Below, one piece after another: positions 1-11,872 of a stretch of DNA of 64,000 nucleotides. This stretch comes from Tetrahymena thermophila SB210 (lineage: Eukaryota > Ciliophora > Oligohymenophorea > Hymenostomatida > Tetrahymenidae). Under the pieces are notes generated by a model. That model saw only the letters and a list, made by a program, of their open reading frames with translations. It was not told where the DNA came from and searched no databases. The stretch spans positions 310,001 through 374,000 of the forward strand of contig NW_002476155.1 of the NCBI RefSeq assembly GCF_000189635.1, read 5' to 3'. The stretch's first letter is position 1. Every line of letters begins with the position of its first letter. A program made the position numbers and the translations under genes.

Positions 1-389
1 GCTTAAGATGATATGATGATTTATACAATATACATGATGAAATAATTTAGATAAAAAGTAGAAAACTTATTATAAGTTAATAATTTATATGTTCATAAAA
101 AGGAGTTTTATATTAGTTAGTTAGACTATTAGTGTTTTTTTTATAAATTTGTATGATTTATTTATTTTAATTTTCTATAAAAATTTAACTTTTTTAAATT
201 TCTAGTCCACTACACTTGATTGATTGATTTATTTATTGATTCATTGATTGTTTTGTTATAGGCATTTATTTGTTTTTTTTGTTTTCAATTGACTATAAAT
301 TTCTTTTAGAAGTAAGACATCTAGTTCAGTTCTTTGAAGTGAGAAGTTGAATATAATATCTATTTAAATGAAAAATCATTTTTCTTATC
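1..389. other. AT-rich flank, no gene seen
   Basis: No coding frame or RNA gene is visible. The stretch lies downstream of the Rab2 stop codon and probably contains its 3' UTR. A degenerate ATTG/ATTT microsatellite runs at about 218-250. Confidence 0.5.
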
Positions 390-1517
<1,128 letters not shown>

Positions 1518-2509
1518 ATTTTTTATTAGCTATATTATTTTAAGACTCTTAACTCTTTCTTTGTTATTTTAGTTTGCTTTAGATTTTTTTCTTTTTCTTA
1601 ATAAATTAATTTAATGATTTAAAAATGTTTATTGTTTTCAGTCAATTAATAAGTTGAGTTCCAGACTATTTTAAATAATAGTTTAGAATGTTTTTATCAG
1701 TACTTTTATTTATCACTATCATCATCAGCTTAATTCAGTTCTTCATATAAATTTTGTATTGTAGATTGATAGTTCATTATCAATATTCCTTCCTTTCTTT
1801 CTATTTTATTACTTTAGCAAACAAAGAAAAATATTAAATTTCTTTTTTGAAAACCTTATGATAAATTATTATATCAATCAATATCAAATAAATAGCTACA
1901 TATCCATTTTGCAAATTTTTCTCTATCTTTCGGTATGAAAAAGATTGCAAATATAACAAACAAACATATTTGATAATCAAGCTTTTGATTTATTCATCAA
2001 TTTTACCTTGTTATAGATAAAGTAAATTAATTATTTTTATATTTTAAATTCTAATAAGCCGATTAGCAGAAAAAAAAATACCTAGTTTTCTGATAAGGAG
2101 CTATTTAAATTTTAGATACAAATTTTAATTTTGGTGAAGGCAATTTTAAAATCATAAAAATTATTTTACAACTAAATTTTTGAAAAAGGAAAAAAAATAA
2201 AAAAAGAAAATTTTTACATTATAAAAAAAAGAATTAGTAATTTCATAAAGTATTAAATTTAGTTCATTTTTTATATAAGTACTGATAGTTTCTTTTTAGC
2301 AAGCATTTTTTTGCGCGAATCTTAGTAAAAGAAAGAAAATAAATAAATTTCACTATGATAAAGTTTAGTCTGAGAATAGTAAATACATTTTTAATGAACA
2401 AATATAATAAATAAAAGTAAAAGTTTCATAAATAATTATAAAATAATATTGTAAATTTATTATTTAGTAAAATTTATAATGTCTTTTTTTAGATATCAAA
2501 ACAATCTCT
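1518..2509. other. Intergenic, AT-rich
   Basis: About 1 kb between Rab2 and a small upstream gene on the same strand. It should contain the Rab2 promoter and the 3' end of the neighbour. A 26-codon minus-strand ORF at 1697-1777 (starts MNYQST, acidic, ends TGA) is the only short frame that looks remotely protein-like. I do not call it a gene. Confidence 0.45.
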
Positions 2510-2868
2510 TCACATAGGTTGCATTTTACTTTCAATTAATATTTTCTTTCTTGCATCAACCTTTAAGTTTTTAAGTTAGGAATAAGACTAAATATATAAT
2601 TTTCTTATAATATAAATTTACTAATCTGATCATAATCTACTCATAAGCTCTCTCGAATTAAAGAATAGGCTCCCTAATTGAGTTGGCCTAAAAATTAACA
2701 GGTCCTTCTTTATCGATAGCTGATATTATTGTCTATATAAAGTTTGAATATATATTCTTTAAATTAAAACAACAAACTCTAATTAAGATTTACACGAATA
2801 GCCTCCTCAAAGGTCTCTTCAGAGGTCTTCAAATTTTAATGCATTTAGTTAGAGTGTGGGTGGTTCAT
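2510..2868 (-). CDS. Small three-exon protein, unknown
   Basis: Predicted 87-aa protein from three exons whose phases all fit: 2794-2868, 2622-2732 and 2510-2587. The introns are 61 and 34 nt, start GTAAAT and end AG. It begins MNHPHSNQMHQ. The middle exon has an amphipathic helical look (TIISAIDKEG...REPILQFERAYEQI). The last exon ends KKILIESKMQPM before TGA. The size and all-helical character resemble small subunits of larger complexes such as Mediator or tethering factors, but I cannot assign a family. Support comes from three successive open exons with codon-phase agreement and from sequence much less AT-biased than its surroundings. Confidence 0.62.
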
Positions 2869-3608
2869 ATCTTAGTTTAGCTTAATTTACAAAATAAATA
2901 TATAAATAATTAGTGTTTAGGAACAAATTTCTTAATAATTAGAAGTAAAAAGTAATTTTAATTAAAAAATAATATATAATATACATAAATGTTAAAAAAT
3001 GAAATATACTTTTTCTGATAATAACTTTTAAGCAATTGGCATTTAAATTTTCATAATATTATATATTATTAAATTTTAATTATCGTTAAAGAAAAAAAGT
3101 AAAGTTACCATTTTAATTCTTTCAAATAAAATATTTTTGTTTATTAAAAAATATTTTTATCTATTTCTGATTTAGAGAAGAACAAATCAATAAATAAATA
3201 ATTTAATTTTTAAGGAAATTTAAAATTTTTATTCTTTAAATTCTTCTTAAGTATAAATATATATTTGACAATATTATGAGTATTTTTGTAGAGTACATTG
3301 AAATTAGAATATTAAATTATCATTTTATGAATTTAGTTAGCTAAACAAAATAATTTTTTAAGTAAAAAAATATTAATTTATCAATTTAAAATAAAATTAA
3401 TTAATTTATCATACTAAATTATTATCAAAAATTAAATCAAATACCTAAAAACGTACCAAAATTATAATGATTTTTTAATAAAAATAAAACAATTTTTTTA
3501 GTTTTAACATTGACATTTATTTGAATTAAAAAAATATTTTATTGAATTATCATTTATTAAATAAAATTTAACGAAGATATTTTTTTATTTATTATTAGAG
3601 AGTATGTA
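2869..3608. other. Intergenic, AT-rich
   Basis: 740 bases of very AT-rich DNA with no supported frame. It should hold the promoter of the small upstream-reading gene and the 3' UTR of the next minus-strand gene. Confidence 0.5.
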
Positions 3609-4594
3609 TCATTCGTTTTTAAGATTTTTTCTAAACCAAGGAATAAGTCTAGAAACAGTTTTTTAGTAAAGTTTATAACTTGGCTTTTTTTATGATAAAT
3701 ACTTTTCCATAGCTGGAACACTATAAAAGTTAAATAAGCAAGTAATACTAACAGCTCCAATCACAGTCCATAATGGAGGATTTGTAGATCCAAGCAATGA
3801 GATAAAGATTCCCCACCATATTGTGATTTAGCCAAAATAGTTAGGATGTCTCGAGTATTTCCATAGTCCTACTTCTATGCATTTTTCAGTTTTCACTCCT
3901 CTCCAAGGAAGCAATTATTCATCAGCTATAGCTTCAATAATAACTCCTGCTAAAGAAATAAAGCTTCCTAAGTAGGTAATAAATTCTTATATAAAAGTTT
4001 AATTTGCAAGATCCTCGTTTAAAATATAGTAAAGAGGAGTCAATCCCAAAAAGACTAGAATTGTTGGAAACAAATGAAAACTGAAAAAAGAAAACAACCA
4101 ATATAAAACTGGATTATGAATCACATTAGAGTATTACTTGTATCTGAAATCTTCATATTGGAAACCAGGCCAGAATCTATTTTATTTTATATAAATTGAT
4201 ACTTAGTAAATAAATTTGAAAATAATAATAAGCTGATCTACCTAAAATAGTAAACATTCTGCTTAATGCAGTAAGCAAGTAGTGGGAAGATTGCTAGCAT
4301 GTTTCTTAAACTATTTGAATATAAGCTTTATTTGTTCAAAATATATGCATAACCAATAGGTAAGGTTTACCAGTAAGGATCATAAATGCTACTATTTTTG
4401 AATATAAAAGAAAAAGCGAAGACCAAAATAGTATGTGCGATATCAACCAAGAGCACTCTAATTAGAGGATGTAAATTGAATGGTTATGTAAAATCATAAA
4501 AGATTTCTAAGGTTAGAAAAGCCAAAGCATATGGGAAAACCATAATGAAGAGACTAACCAAATATGGGTATTTATTTTCTTAAGATTTGTTCAT
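3609..4594 (-). CDS. DUF1295/steroid 5-alpha-reductase-like membrane protein
   Basis: 306-aa polytopic membrane protein from two exons (4242-4594 and 3609-4176; the 65-nt intron splits an Arg codon AG/A). The C-terminal half carries the signature of the DUF1295 / steroid 5-alpha-reductase C-terminal superfamily: [20 protein letters not shown], preceded by RGVKTEKC and followed by hydrophobic segments and PAMEKYL. The family (with isoprenylcysteine methyltransferases and sterol reductases) acts in ER or other membranes on lipid-like substrates, using NADPH or SAM. Several strongly hydrophobic helices precede the motif (FIMVFPYALAFL, ADIAHTILVFAF-like stretches). The start was chosen as the ATG giving MNKSQENKYPYLV just ahead of the first helix. 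The substrate is not predictable from sequence. Confidence 0.88.
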
Positions 4595-5180
4595 TTTAAA
4601 TTACAAATGTTGGAAGTTTATTGTTTACCTTAATTTATTTATCAATTTTTATTAAAATATAAATCTTTAAGAATATTATTAATCAAACATAAATTTATTA
4701 AAATTTATTAGAAATGTTATAAACTAAAAACTAAACAAGAGTAATCAAGATACTTCTTGAAATTATAGGTTAAATTTTTTTGCAAAAATAAAAAAATTAA
4801 ATTATATAAAACAAACAAATAATCGTTCAATCATTATCCATAAAAGATTTTAGATTTTTTGTTTTTAGTTCATCAAATTAAATATTTTTTAATCAACACC
4901 AGCCAGTTTTATGAATATTCGTTATTAAATGCAATCAACTTAAAAATTATTTAAAATTTTTTTATGAATATTTTCATGATAATTTTATGATGAAAATTTG
5001 TTTAGCTGAAATTTTGCAATCCAATTATTTAACAAACATTATAAATAAATAATAGATTTTTGATAACATTTTAAAAATTCACAGTTTGTTAATTTTTATA
5101 ACAAATATAATACAATAAATAACTTGCTGTTTTTAAAGATAATAAATTTTTTTTCTTCTAAATTGTTTATAAATTATAAA
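4595..5180. other. Intergenic, AT-rich
   Basis: Nothing recognisable. Probably the promoter of the DUF1295 gene and the 3' UTR of the next minus-strand gene. Confidence 0.45.
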
Positions 5181-6038
5181 TCAGTAAACTCTTCTAAATA
5201 AATGTATACCTATCTCAAAATTATAATATGTCATATTTTACCTCTAGGTTAGTTATACTAAAATATTAGATTGAGCAACACTTATTACACATTGCCTATT
5301 TATATAATTATAAATTTTAATTATCTTTGAATGGTTTAAATAATTAAATTAAAAGTTTACTTAAAAGTTGAATTAAAGCTAATTTATTTACTATTTATTT
5401 AACTTAGATTGATTAAGAATACTTAAATCTAAAATCTGATATGAAGTCTCAGCACATTTTTTACATTTTATTAAGAATTTTAAATAGTTAAACTTAATTT
5501 CACCATGTATAACAGCTGAAAATTAAAATAAGAGGCTTATATCATTAGAATTTTGCTTATCAGATTTCTTAGATTTTTCATTGATAATTGGTACAACTTG
5601 ATATTAATTAAAAGAATATATTTAATTAAGAATTTAATAAACCCAAAAATATTACACTTATCCTTCATATATAATTTTTTTTAGCTACAATTACATATTA
5701 TACTTTTTGATTTTTCATCAAAGTTCGTAATACCGCAATCTTTACATGTATAACTAGCTTGAAAACCTTCTACTTGGATTATATTTTCAATCCCTAAAAA
5801 AGTTTCTACTTTTGCAATCAAGCGGACATGTATTAGTTAACTCTCCTCATAAATTAATGTATTATCTAATATTTTTTCCATTAAAATATCTAAGAGGTTT
5901 TATTTAATCTAATTTACTAATAATTTGAGATTAAAGAATGTTTTTAACTTCTGGATCTACTGTAATATCGCCTTGAAAATGTTATGAACTTTAATCATCT
6001 AATTAAATAGTTTGATTTTAACTCAGATTACTACTCAT
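5181..6038 (-). CDS. Cys-pair protein, possible zinc-binding
   Basis: Predicted 256-aa protein from exons 5918-6038, 5656-5889 and 5181-5596. The first intron is only 28 nt (5890-5917) and the second 59 nt. The N-terminus reads MSSNLSQNQTIQLDD. The middle exon contains a beta-rich stretch (LIHVRLIAKVETFLGI), then TCKDCG, and about 15 residues later ICNC. Exon 3 adds LIKCKKCAE. CxxC...CxC spacing inside a beta-rich region recalls OB-fold proteins with an embedded zinc ribbon (MCM N-termini, RPA-like or MEIOB-like proteins), but no motif is decisive. The last about 60 codons are Asn/Ile/Gln-rich and could be UTR read through rather than true coding, since only TGA stops. No assigned function. 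Confidence 0.55.
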
Positions 6039-6580
6039 TCTTGTATATAGCAATTTATTTCAGCTTCTACTAAAAAATTTATTAATTTAATTTTTTCAAT
6101 CAAAAATATATGATAAAATCAGGAATAATTAATATTTTTTTTAAAAATTACAAATTAATGAGACAAAAAATATCTTAGCAAATTAAATCCATATAACATC
6201 TTACAAAATAAAATTGTATTTAAAACTATTTTATAACATTAATTAATTAATAAATTTTATATATTTAAATCAAATGAATTTAATTATGAAAAAAATTTTA
6301 GAAAAATAATTTATAAAAAAATATTATAATTGATTTGATAAAATAGAATTTTCTTTTGAAAATAATTATAAGTTAATTAAGCAGATATAATACTGATGTC
6401 TATTTTGACATAAAATAATTAAACATCTAAATTATAATAATTTGAAGATTATAATAATTAATTTTTGTAAGTAAGTTTGTTTGTTTTGTTTGGATAGCAA
6501 TAATAAAAAACTATACAAGAAAGTTAAATTGTTTGGTGAATAGAAAAATTTATAGAAAAAGTAATTTAAATAGCATAAAT
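6039..6580. other. Divergent promoter region
   Basis: 542 bases between a minus-strand and a plus-strand start codon, so both promoters probably lie here. The DNA is AT-rich and I identify no specific element. Confidence 0.45.
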
Positions 6581-6979
6581 ATGTCAGATAAGCAATAGTA
6601 GCCTAAGAAGGGCATGCTTAAATTAAAAGGAAATAAAACTGCTTCTGATATTGTGAGCAATTTAAAAAGTCAATAGGAATTATTGAAGAAAAGACCTATT
6701 TAAGAAGCATTACCAAAAGAATATTTGTAGCATAAGAAAAAAGAAGATGAAGAAAAAAAGAAAAAAGAACAAATAGAAAAATTAGCTTCATAGCCAGTCA
6801 CAGGCGAAATCAAGAAAACTAAAAGTTAAGAAGCTTTTGATGTTATTAGAAAAAAGAGATTTGATGAAAAGGTATAATAAGAATTAAAAATCACTCACAG
6901 AGAAAAGCTTGAAAAATTCAACAAAGGTTTAAGTTAACTACCTGAACATTTTGACATTCCTAAAGTAGGTCCTGGATGA
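6581..6979 (+). CDS. FAM32A: FAM32A-like small nuclear protein
   Basis: Single-exon 132-aa Lys/Gln/Glu-rich protein. FAM32A family members are small nuclear proteins; the human protein is a late-acting spliceosome factor at the 3' splice site. Family hallmarks seen here are an N-terminal GMLKLKGNK element (compare the human PLKLKG motif), a basic-acidic helical middle (KKKEDEEKKKKEQ), a TxxQEAFDxIRKKR segment matching the conserved AAF..M.EKR region, and the near-terminal LPEHFDIPKVGPG, equivalent to LTEHYDIPKV at the end of animal and fungal homologues. Length is slightly above the usual 110 or so residues. The start is the only ATG ahead of the conserved block; TGA is at 6977-6979. Confidence 0.88.
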
Positions 6980-7367
6980 TAATCAAACTGTTTATTGTAT
7001 TTAATAATTATACATGTTTACATTGGTTACAAAATTTAAAATGTTTATTAAAAGTTTTCAAAAAAATTATTCTTTAAATAGCTTTTAGATTTATTAAAAT
7101 TTTTGATAATAGTAATTTTGTATATAAATTGTTAGATTTTAGCAATAATCCAAACAAAAAATATATATATAAATGATTTTAAGATCTATTTTAAAAGTTA
7201 AAATATATAATAATTTTATATTTAATTTAAAATACGAAAAATAATTATTTAGAGTTTTAATAAGTATGAAAACATTCACAAAATAAATGCTTTACTAATA
7301 GAAATTCAGTTTAAAAACAAAAAAAAATTGTAAAAATATTTAAATTATTCATACTTAAAATTGTACC
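6980..7367. other. Intergenic, AT-rich
   Basis: 388 bases between the FAM32A-like stop and the tRNA gene. No frame or RNA fold noted. Confidence 0.45.
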
Positions 7368-7441
7368 GCTCGATTAGCTCAGCTGGTTAGAGCATGCGGC
7401 TGTTAACCGCAAGGTCGTAGGTTCGATCCCTACATCGAGCG
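7368..7441 (+). tRNA. tRNA-Asn (anticodon GTT)
   Basis: A complete cloverleaf can be drawn. The 7-bp acceptor stem GCTCGAT pairs with ATCGAGC (7434-7440) and is followed by discriminator G at 7441. A D-arm has TAGCTCAGCTGGTTAGAGCA. The anticodon stem TGCGG/CCGCA encloses loop CTGTTAA, giving anticodon GTT, so Asn. The T-arm is GTAGG-TTCGATC-CCTAC. A-box and B-box (GGTTCGATCCC) pol III promoter elements are intact. There is no intron and no encoded CCA. The gene is an obvious GC island in AT-rich flanks. Confidence 0.97.
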
Positions 7442-7442
7442 C

Positions 7443-7450
7443 TTTTTTTT
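7443..7450 (+). terminator. RNA polymerase III T-run terminator
   Basis: A run of T residues begins one base after the discriminator base of the tRNA-Asn gene. This is the standard position and form of a pol III terminator. Confidence 0.85.
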
Positions 7451-8017
7451 TCATATCAGAATTTTTATAAAAATTACAGAACTTTATTTGATCTCAAAAT
7501 AAAAAATATTTAAGTAGATCAAATATTTAAAATGTTTAAGAAGATCAAATATTTTTTCATTGGAAAAAAAGTTATTCTCAATAAAAAAAAATGCAAAATA
7601 TTTGTAGATTTTGCTTCTATCAAAAGTTTGTATGATAAGTTAATTGAAATAATCAAAAACTTTTTTATATATGTAATGGAAAAATTAAAATGAATATGAG
7701 CTTATAAAAGAAAAAAATATCGATTTCAGATACTACTAATTCTAAACTTATCTACTTCAAGTATTTAAATATTCATAAACTAGATAGATGATATAAATAT
7801 ATTTAGATAGTTAGATAAATAAATTAATAATAATTTTCTATAAATTAAGTTAGATATTTTGATTTTTAAAAAACAAATCGCTATTGATATAACTTCAAGT
7901 CATTTTTAGCTTTTTGTTGTAATAAGATGAAAAGTTTAGGTAATTATAGTGCTTTTGCTTTAACAAAAATAAAGAAAACTTTAAATTTAATTATTATTAA
8001 TATTGATTGTAATTGTT
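7451..8017. other. Intergenic, AT-rich
   Basis: No supported frame between the tRNA terminator and the start of the channel-like gene. There is a GATAGATAnATA-type degenerate simple repeat near 7782-7820. Confidence 0.45.
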
Positions 8018-11000
8018 ATGGAAAAAAATATTAATCAACATACTAATTTTATAGAGGTCGAAGATATTGAATAAGCGCAGGCTATTGTAAAAAATTAAGA
8101 TGATGAGAAGAAATAACTATATCTACCTCAAGAACCTGTTCAGAAAACGGAAATGGAGTACTCAAGGTATTAAATACCACCTAATTTTTAAATTGCACAT
8201 CAACATTAAGTAAATTAAAAAATAGGTCTTTAAAAATTAAACGAATAACTTAAATTTTTACTAAAGATAGCTAACTTGGTAGGATATGAGAGTAAAGAAT
8301 CAAAAGATTTGTGTGTCTGCTGTGCAAGATAAATCAATAAATAAAAAATTAATTTGCTTTGTAATCTCAGAGATCTCTCATTTCTTGGGAGTGGCTACCC
8401 TCTATATTTCAGTTTTTTAAAGTACTGTGAGGTATTTCTATGCCTTATACTATTGACTTCAGGAGGATATAACATGCTTACTAATGCTATTTATGGTTAA
8501 GACTGCAAAGAAGATAATGAAATTGAAGGATAAGACACTTCATAGATCTGTAAGAAAAATTGGATAACAGTAATTTCATTAGGAAATAAATAAGAACAAA
8601 AGACTTTAATGTTTGTATAAGAGATACTCAATTTAGCTACTGTGATTATAATTATTATATTACTTCAAATATTTAGACGCTATTAACGTAAACTAGATTC
8701 AGAGTGTGATGAAGCAGATATTTCTGCAAACGATTACACATTATTGTTTGAAAACATTCCCTTGGAGTTTGATGCTATTAATAGCGACTATGATGATGAC
8801 TTGAAGCTGTATGTTGAAAAAGATATTTCAAAAATGTTAAATTAAGAAAGTTCAACACCAAACTAATGCCTTGAAGTAGTTAAAGTGATTTTATGCTACA
8901 ATCTTAAAGAATTATAGCAATTAAATGACAGACATTCAGAGTTAATAAAACAAAAATAAAATACAATAAAATAAATGAATAAAGGAAAAATAGCAGACAC
9001 TTTAATTTTAGAAAACATTAACAAAAAAATAGCAGATTTAGATGATTAAATTTTAAGATTTTAAGAGAAATTTGTAGATGGTAAAGGCAAAGAATTCATG
9101 AAGCAATATTTTACTGGTAAAGCACTCGTTTCTCTAAAAACTGAATAAAGTAAAACTATTTTTATAAATTATCTATTAAAATTCTTTACTTCATTTTTTA
9201 AATCATTAAATTACTCATAGATTTTTTTAAATCTGGTTAAAATTTATTGTTTTATTAGTTCTATAAGATTTATCATTTATTTTAAAAACATAATAAGAAA
9301 TTGTAATTTTAATTTCGAGAAAAGTAAACTTAATTTTTCTATAAATTTTTCAAGAGATGGTTGCTAGAAATAAAAAATTAGTTATTGATAATTTTTATTA
9401 GCTATATAACTACCTATCTAATAATCTTTAAATTTTATTTTATTTTTCTTTCTATAACTAACTAAAATATTGTTTAATTAGTGAAAGAATAAGTCCTCAA
9501 TTTCGCAAAAGACTCTAAAAGATCTAAAGAGCTAATCTATCAAAATCAAGTAGTTTAGATAAAATAGGCACCTTATCCTTCAGATATGTACTGGGAAAAT
9601 TTACACATAACATAAAATGAGAAAAATAAAAGATTTGTTAAAGGATTTTGCATAACTATATTAGCATTGGCTGGATGTGCAGGATTAATATATTTACTGT
9701 TATTTATTCAAAAGCAATAAAAACCTTCTTAAAATTAAAATACAAGTTAATAAAGTAATGCGTTGGTTTAGAGCATAGCTATTTTACTATCTATTGCAAT
9801 TACTATATTAAATTTTTTACTGTAAATTGTTCTTAAATATCTGACAAAGTAATGTTTTTAATATTGTTTTAAACCTCTAAATAATTTTAATTAAATAATT
9901 AAAGTATTGAAGGATGCTATACAAGGACTGAGTTTAATATAAGTATTGCCAAAAAAATGGCATGGGCTACTTTTATTAACACATCTTTAATACAATTCTT
10001 TATAGATGTTGTTTTGAGCGATTCAAAAAAATTTGGAGCAATATTTTCAGAAGGTGGGATTGCTTATAACTAAAATTACGTCTTTATGTTTAATATGGTA
10101 ATTCCTTTTGTAATGGGACTTATCGATTTCCCAGGCATTTTCAAAAAGGTAAAATAAAAAATGCTATCTAAATAAGTGGAAAAATGCTATTTTACACAAG
10201 AACAACTAAATACGTAATGTTTAATTTTTAAAAATAGTCTGTCAATTATTTAATTTTAAATAGCTTATACGAGTATCCATAGTATAATATTTCTCAGTAG
10301 TATGCTAATAATTTAAAAACTATGTTTATGGTAGCTTTCTACTCGCCTATAATTCCAGTTGGTATATTATATTCAATGGTTGCTATACTTCTAATGTATT
10401 GGGTTGACAAGGTAAATAAATAAGTTTGAAATAGTTTTGGATCAAAATATTAATTTTTTTGAATTATTTTTTAGTTTAATATACTGAGAAGAAAAACAAT
10501 CAAATTCTCTTAATCTGCAGAATTATCAATTGAGATGACTGAAATGATTGAATATATATTACCTATTTATTCTCTCTCTAATGCACTATTTTTGCTATAT
10601 ATTGTTGGGATTGATTATGTTTCTGTGGTAAGCTGGATTTCTTTAGGAATTGGTCTAATTCATGCAGCTCTTCCTATGTAATTATTCAATGAAAAAATGT
10701 TTGAAATTGCTGAAGCACCTCCTAATTTGCAAGATTTTTACTAAGCTGAGCAGTTTTTCACCACTGATTATGATAGAGAAAATCCAGCATATTAACTTAT
10801 AGTACTAAATAAATACACTAAAAAAGAATAGGAAAATAAATCAATTTAAATCAACAATAATATTTAATTAAAAAACTCTACACCTAAAAAGCTATAATAA
10901 TCTATTTTCAAATCAAATAATGAAGATGTCATTTAAAAGCATTCAGATCATAAAACAAAAGTAGTACATGAATAAGGTTAAGGTTCAAATAGGAACAAGT

Positions 11001-11116
11001 ATTTTAGCTCAGAAAAAATGTATAATTCAAATCTCCAGATAAATTTTATAAATTCAAAGTAAGAAACAGCAGATACAAATTAAAAAATTAGTAATCTCGA
11101 AGACTCTGTTTGCTGA
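8018..11116 (+). CDS. OSCA/CSC1/TMEM63-like membrane channel
   Basis: 865-aa multipass membrane protein, five exons: 8018-9149, 9482-9848, 9905-10213, 10264-10411 and 10475-11116. All phases agree. OSCA/CSC1/TMEM63 proteins (DUF221/RSN1_7TM) are mechanosensitive or osmosensitive cation channels. Family features seen are an N-terminal membrane part, a cytosolic RNM-like domain opening YTLLFENIPLEF and closing GKALVSLKTEQ, then the diagnostic APYPSDMYWENL (family consensus AP.P.DI.WENL). A run of hydrophobic helices follows, including YANNLKTMFMVAFYSPIIP and YWVDKFNILRR, which mirrors VDRYNLYY of TMEM63. The C-terminal tail is about 140 residues, hydrophilic and Gln/Lys/Asn-rich. The first intron is unusually long (332 nt). 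Ion selectivity and location are not visible. Confidence 0.87.
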
Positions 11117-11872
11117 AAAGAATAATAAATTGAGATATTTAGTCAATTTAATTTATTTTAAACATAATAAATAATTAAAACTAAATTGCCAAATATTAAA
11201 GTTATTATATATATTTATATATGTGTAGTTGGCAAAATATTGGTTTAATTAATTTTATAAATTGTATAAAAATATAATAGTAACTATCCTCAATAGCAAA
11301 AAAGTATTTTGAAAATAATTTATTTGCTTTAATTATGACTGTTTTACTATCAATTTTAATTAATATTTTAAATGTATTTTATTCTTCTATATAAAAATTC
11401 AACTATTGTAAATTTCAAAATTTCCCCCCCTATTAATAAAAATGAATACATTTATAGAAATGTATTCATTTTAATTATAGGGGGGGAAATTTTAAAATAT
11501 ATAATAATAAATATTCTAAATTCACTAAGTAAATTATTGTTCCACTTAGCAAACGATTTTACAATTAATTAATTAAGTTAATTATACACATTTATTTATA
11601 TATACGTTGTCAGAATAATCTTATGATCTTAAATTTCTGCACTAAAATATATCTATATATAAAAATTTTTCTTTTATAATTATTTATTGTTTTTTTAAAT
11701 TAAAACATTTACATATTTATTTTTTATTTTTTGTAAAATTATTTTTTTACTTACAATTTTTTTATAAAAAAGTTTTTTAGGAATTTAATTTTTCTTTTTT
11801 TTTCAATAATTTAGCTTGTTTATTAGATTGATTAAAACTAGTAAGTAAAAAGATTTGATTGGATTATTCAAA
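11117..11872. other. Intergenic with a long hairpin
   Basis: 756 bases of AT-rich DNA between two same-strand genes. Its only structure is the inverted repeat at 11417-11493, annotated separately. A poly-T rich tract (11665-11800) precedes the next gene. Confidence 0.5.
11417..11493. repeat. Near-perfect 37-nt inverted repeat
   Basis: The left arm 11417-11453 reads AAAATTT, seven C, then an AT-rich part ending in AATGAATACATTT. The right arm 11458-11493 is its reverse complement apart from a small shift in the inner TTTTTATTAA/TTTTAATTA part, with seven G matching the seven C. The loop is only ATAG. The C7/G7 tracts are striking in DNA that otherwise almost lacks G or C runs. No target-site duplication or coding capacity is evident. 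Confidence 0.85.

Noticed and set aside
1697..1777. 26-codon ORF MNYQST... with acidic tail
   Set aside because: Too short and unsupported; no splice partner found. Kept only as a note in the intergenic entry.
10149..10176. GTAAAA...AAATAAG as an intron in the OSCA-like gene
   Set aside because: Removing 28 nt breaks the frame of the following conserved region; reading through it keeps KKVKQKMLSKQVEKC in frame with YEYPQYN.
11372..11572. Standard-code ORF spanning the hairpin
   Set aside because: It is an open frame produced by the inverted repeat itself and has no protein character.
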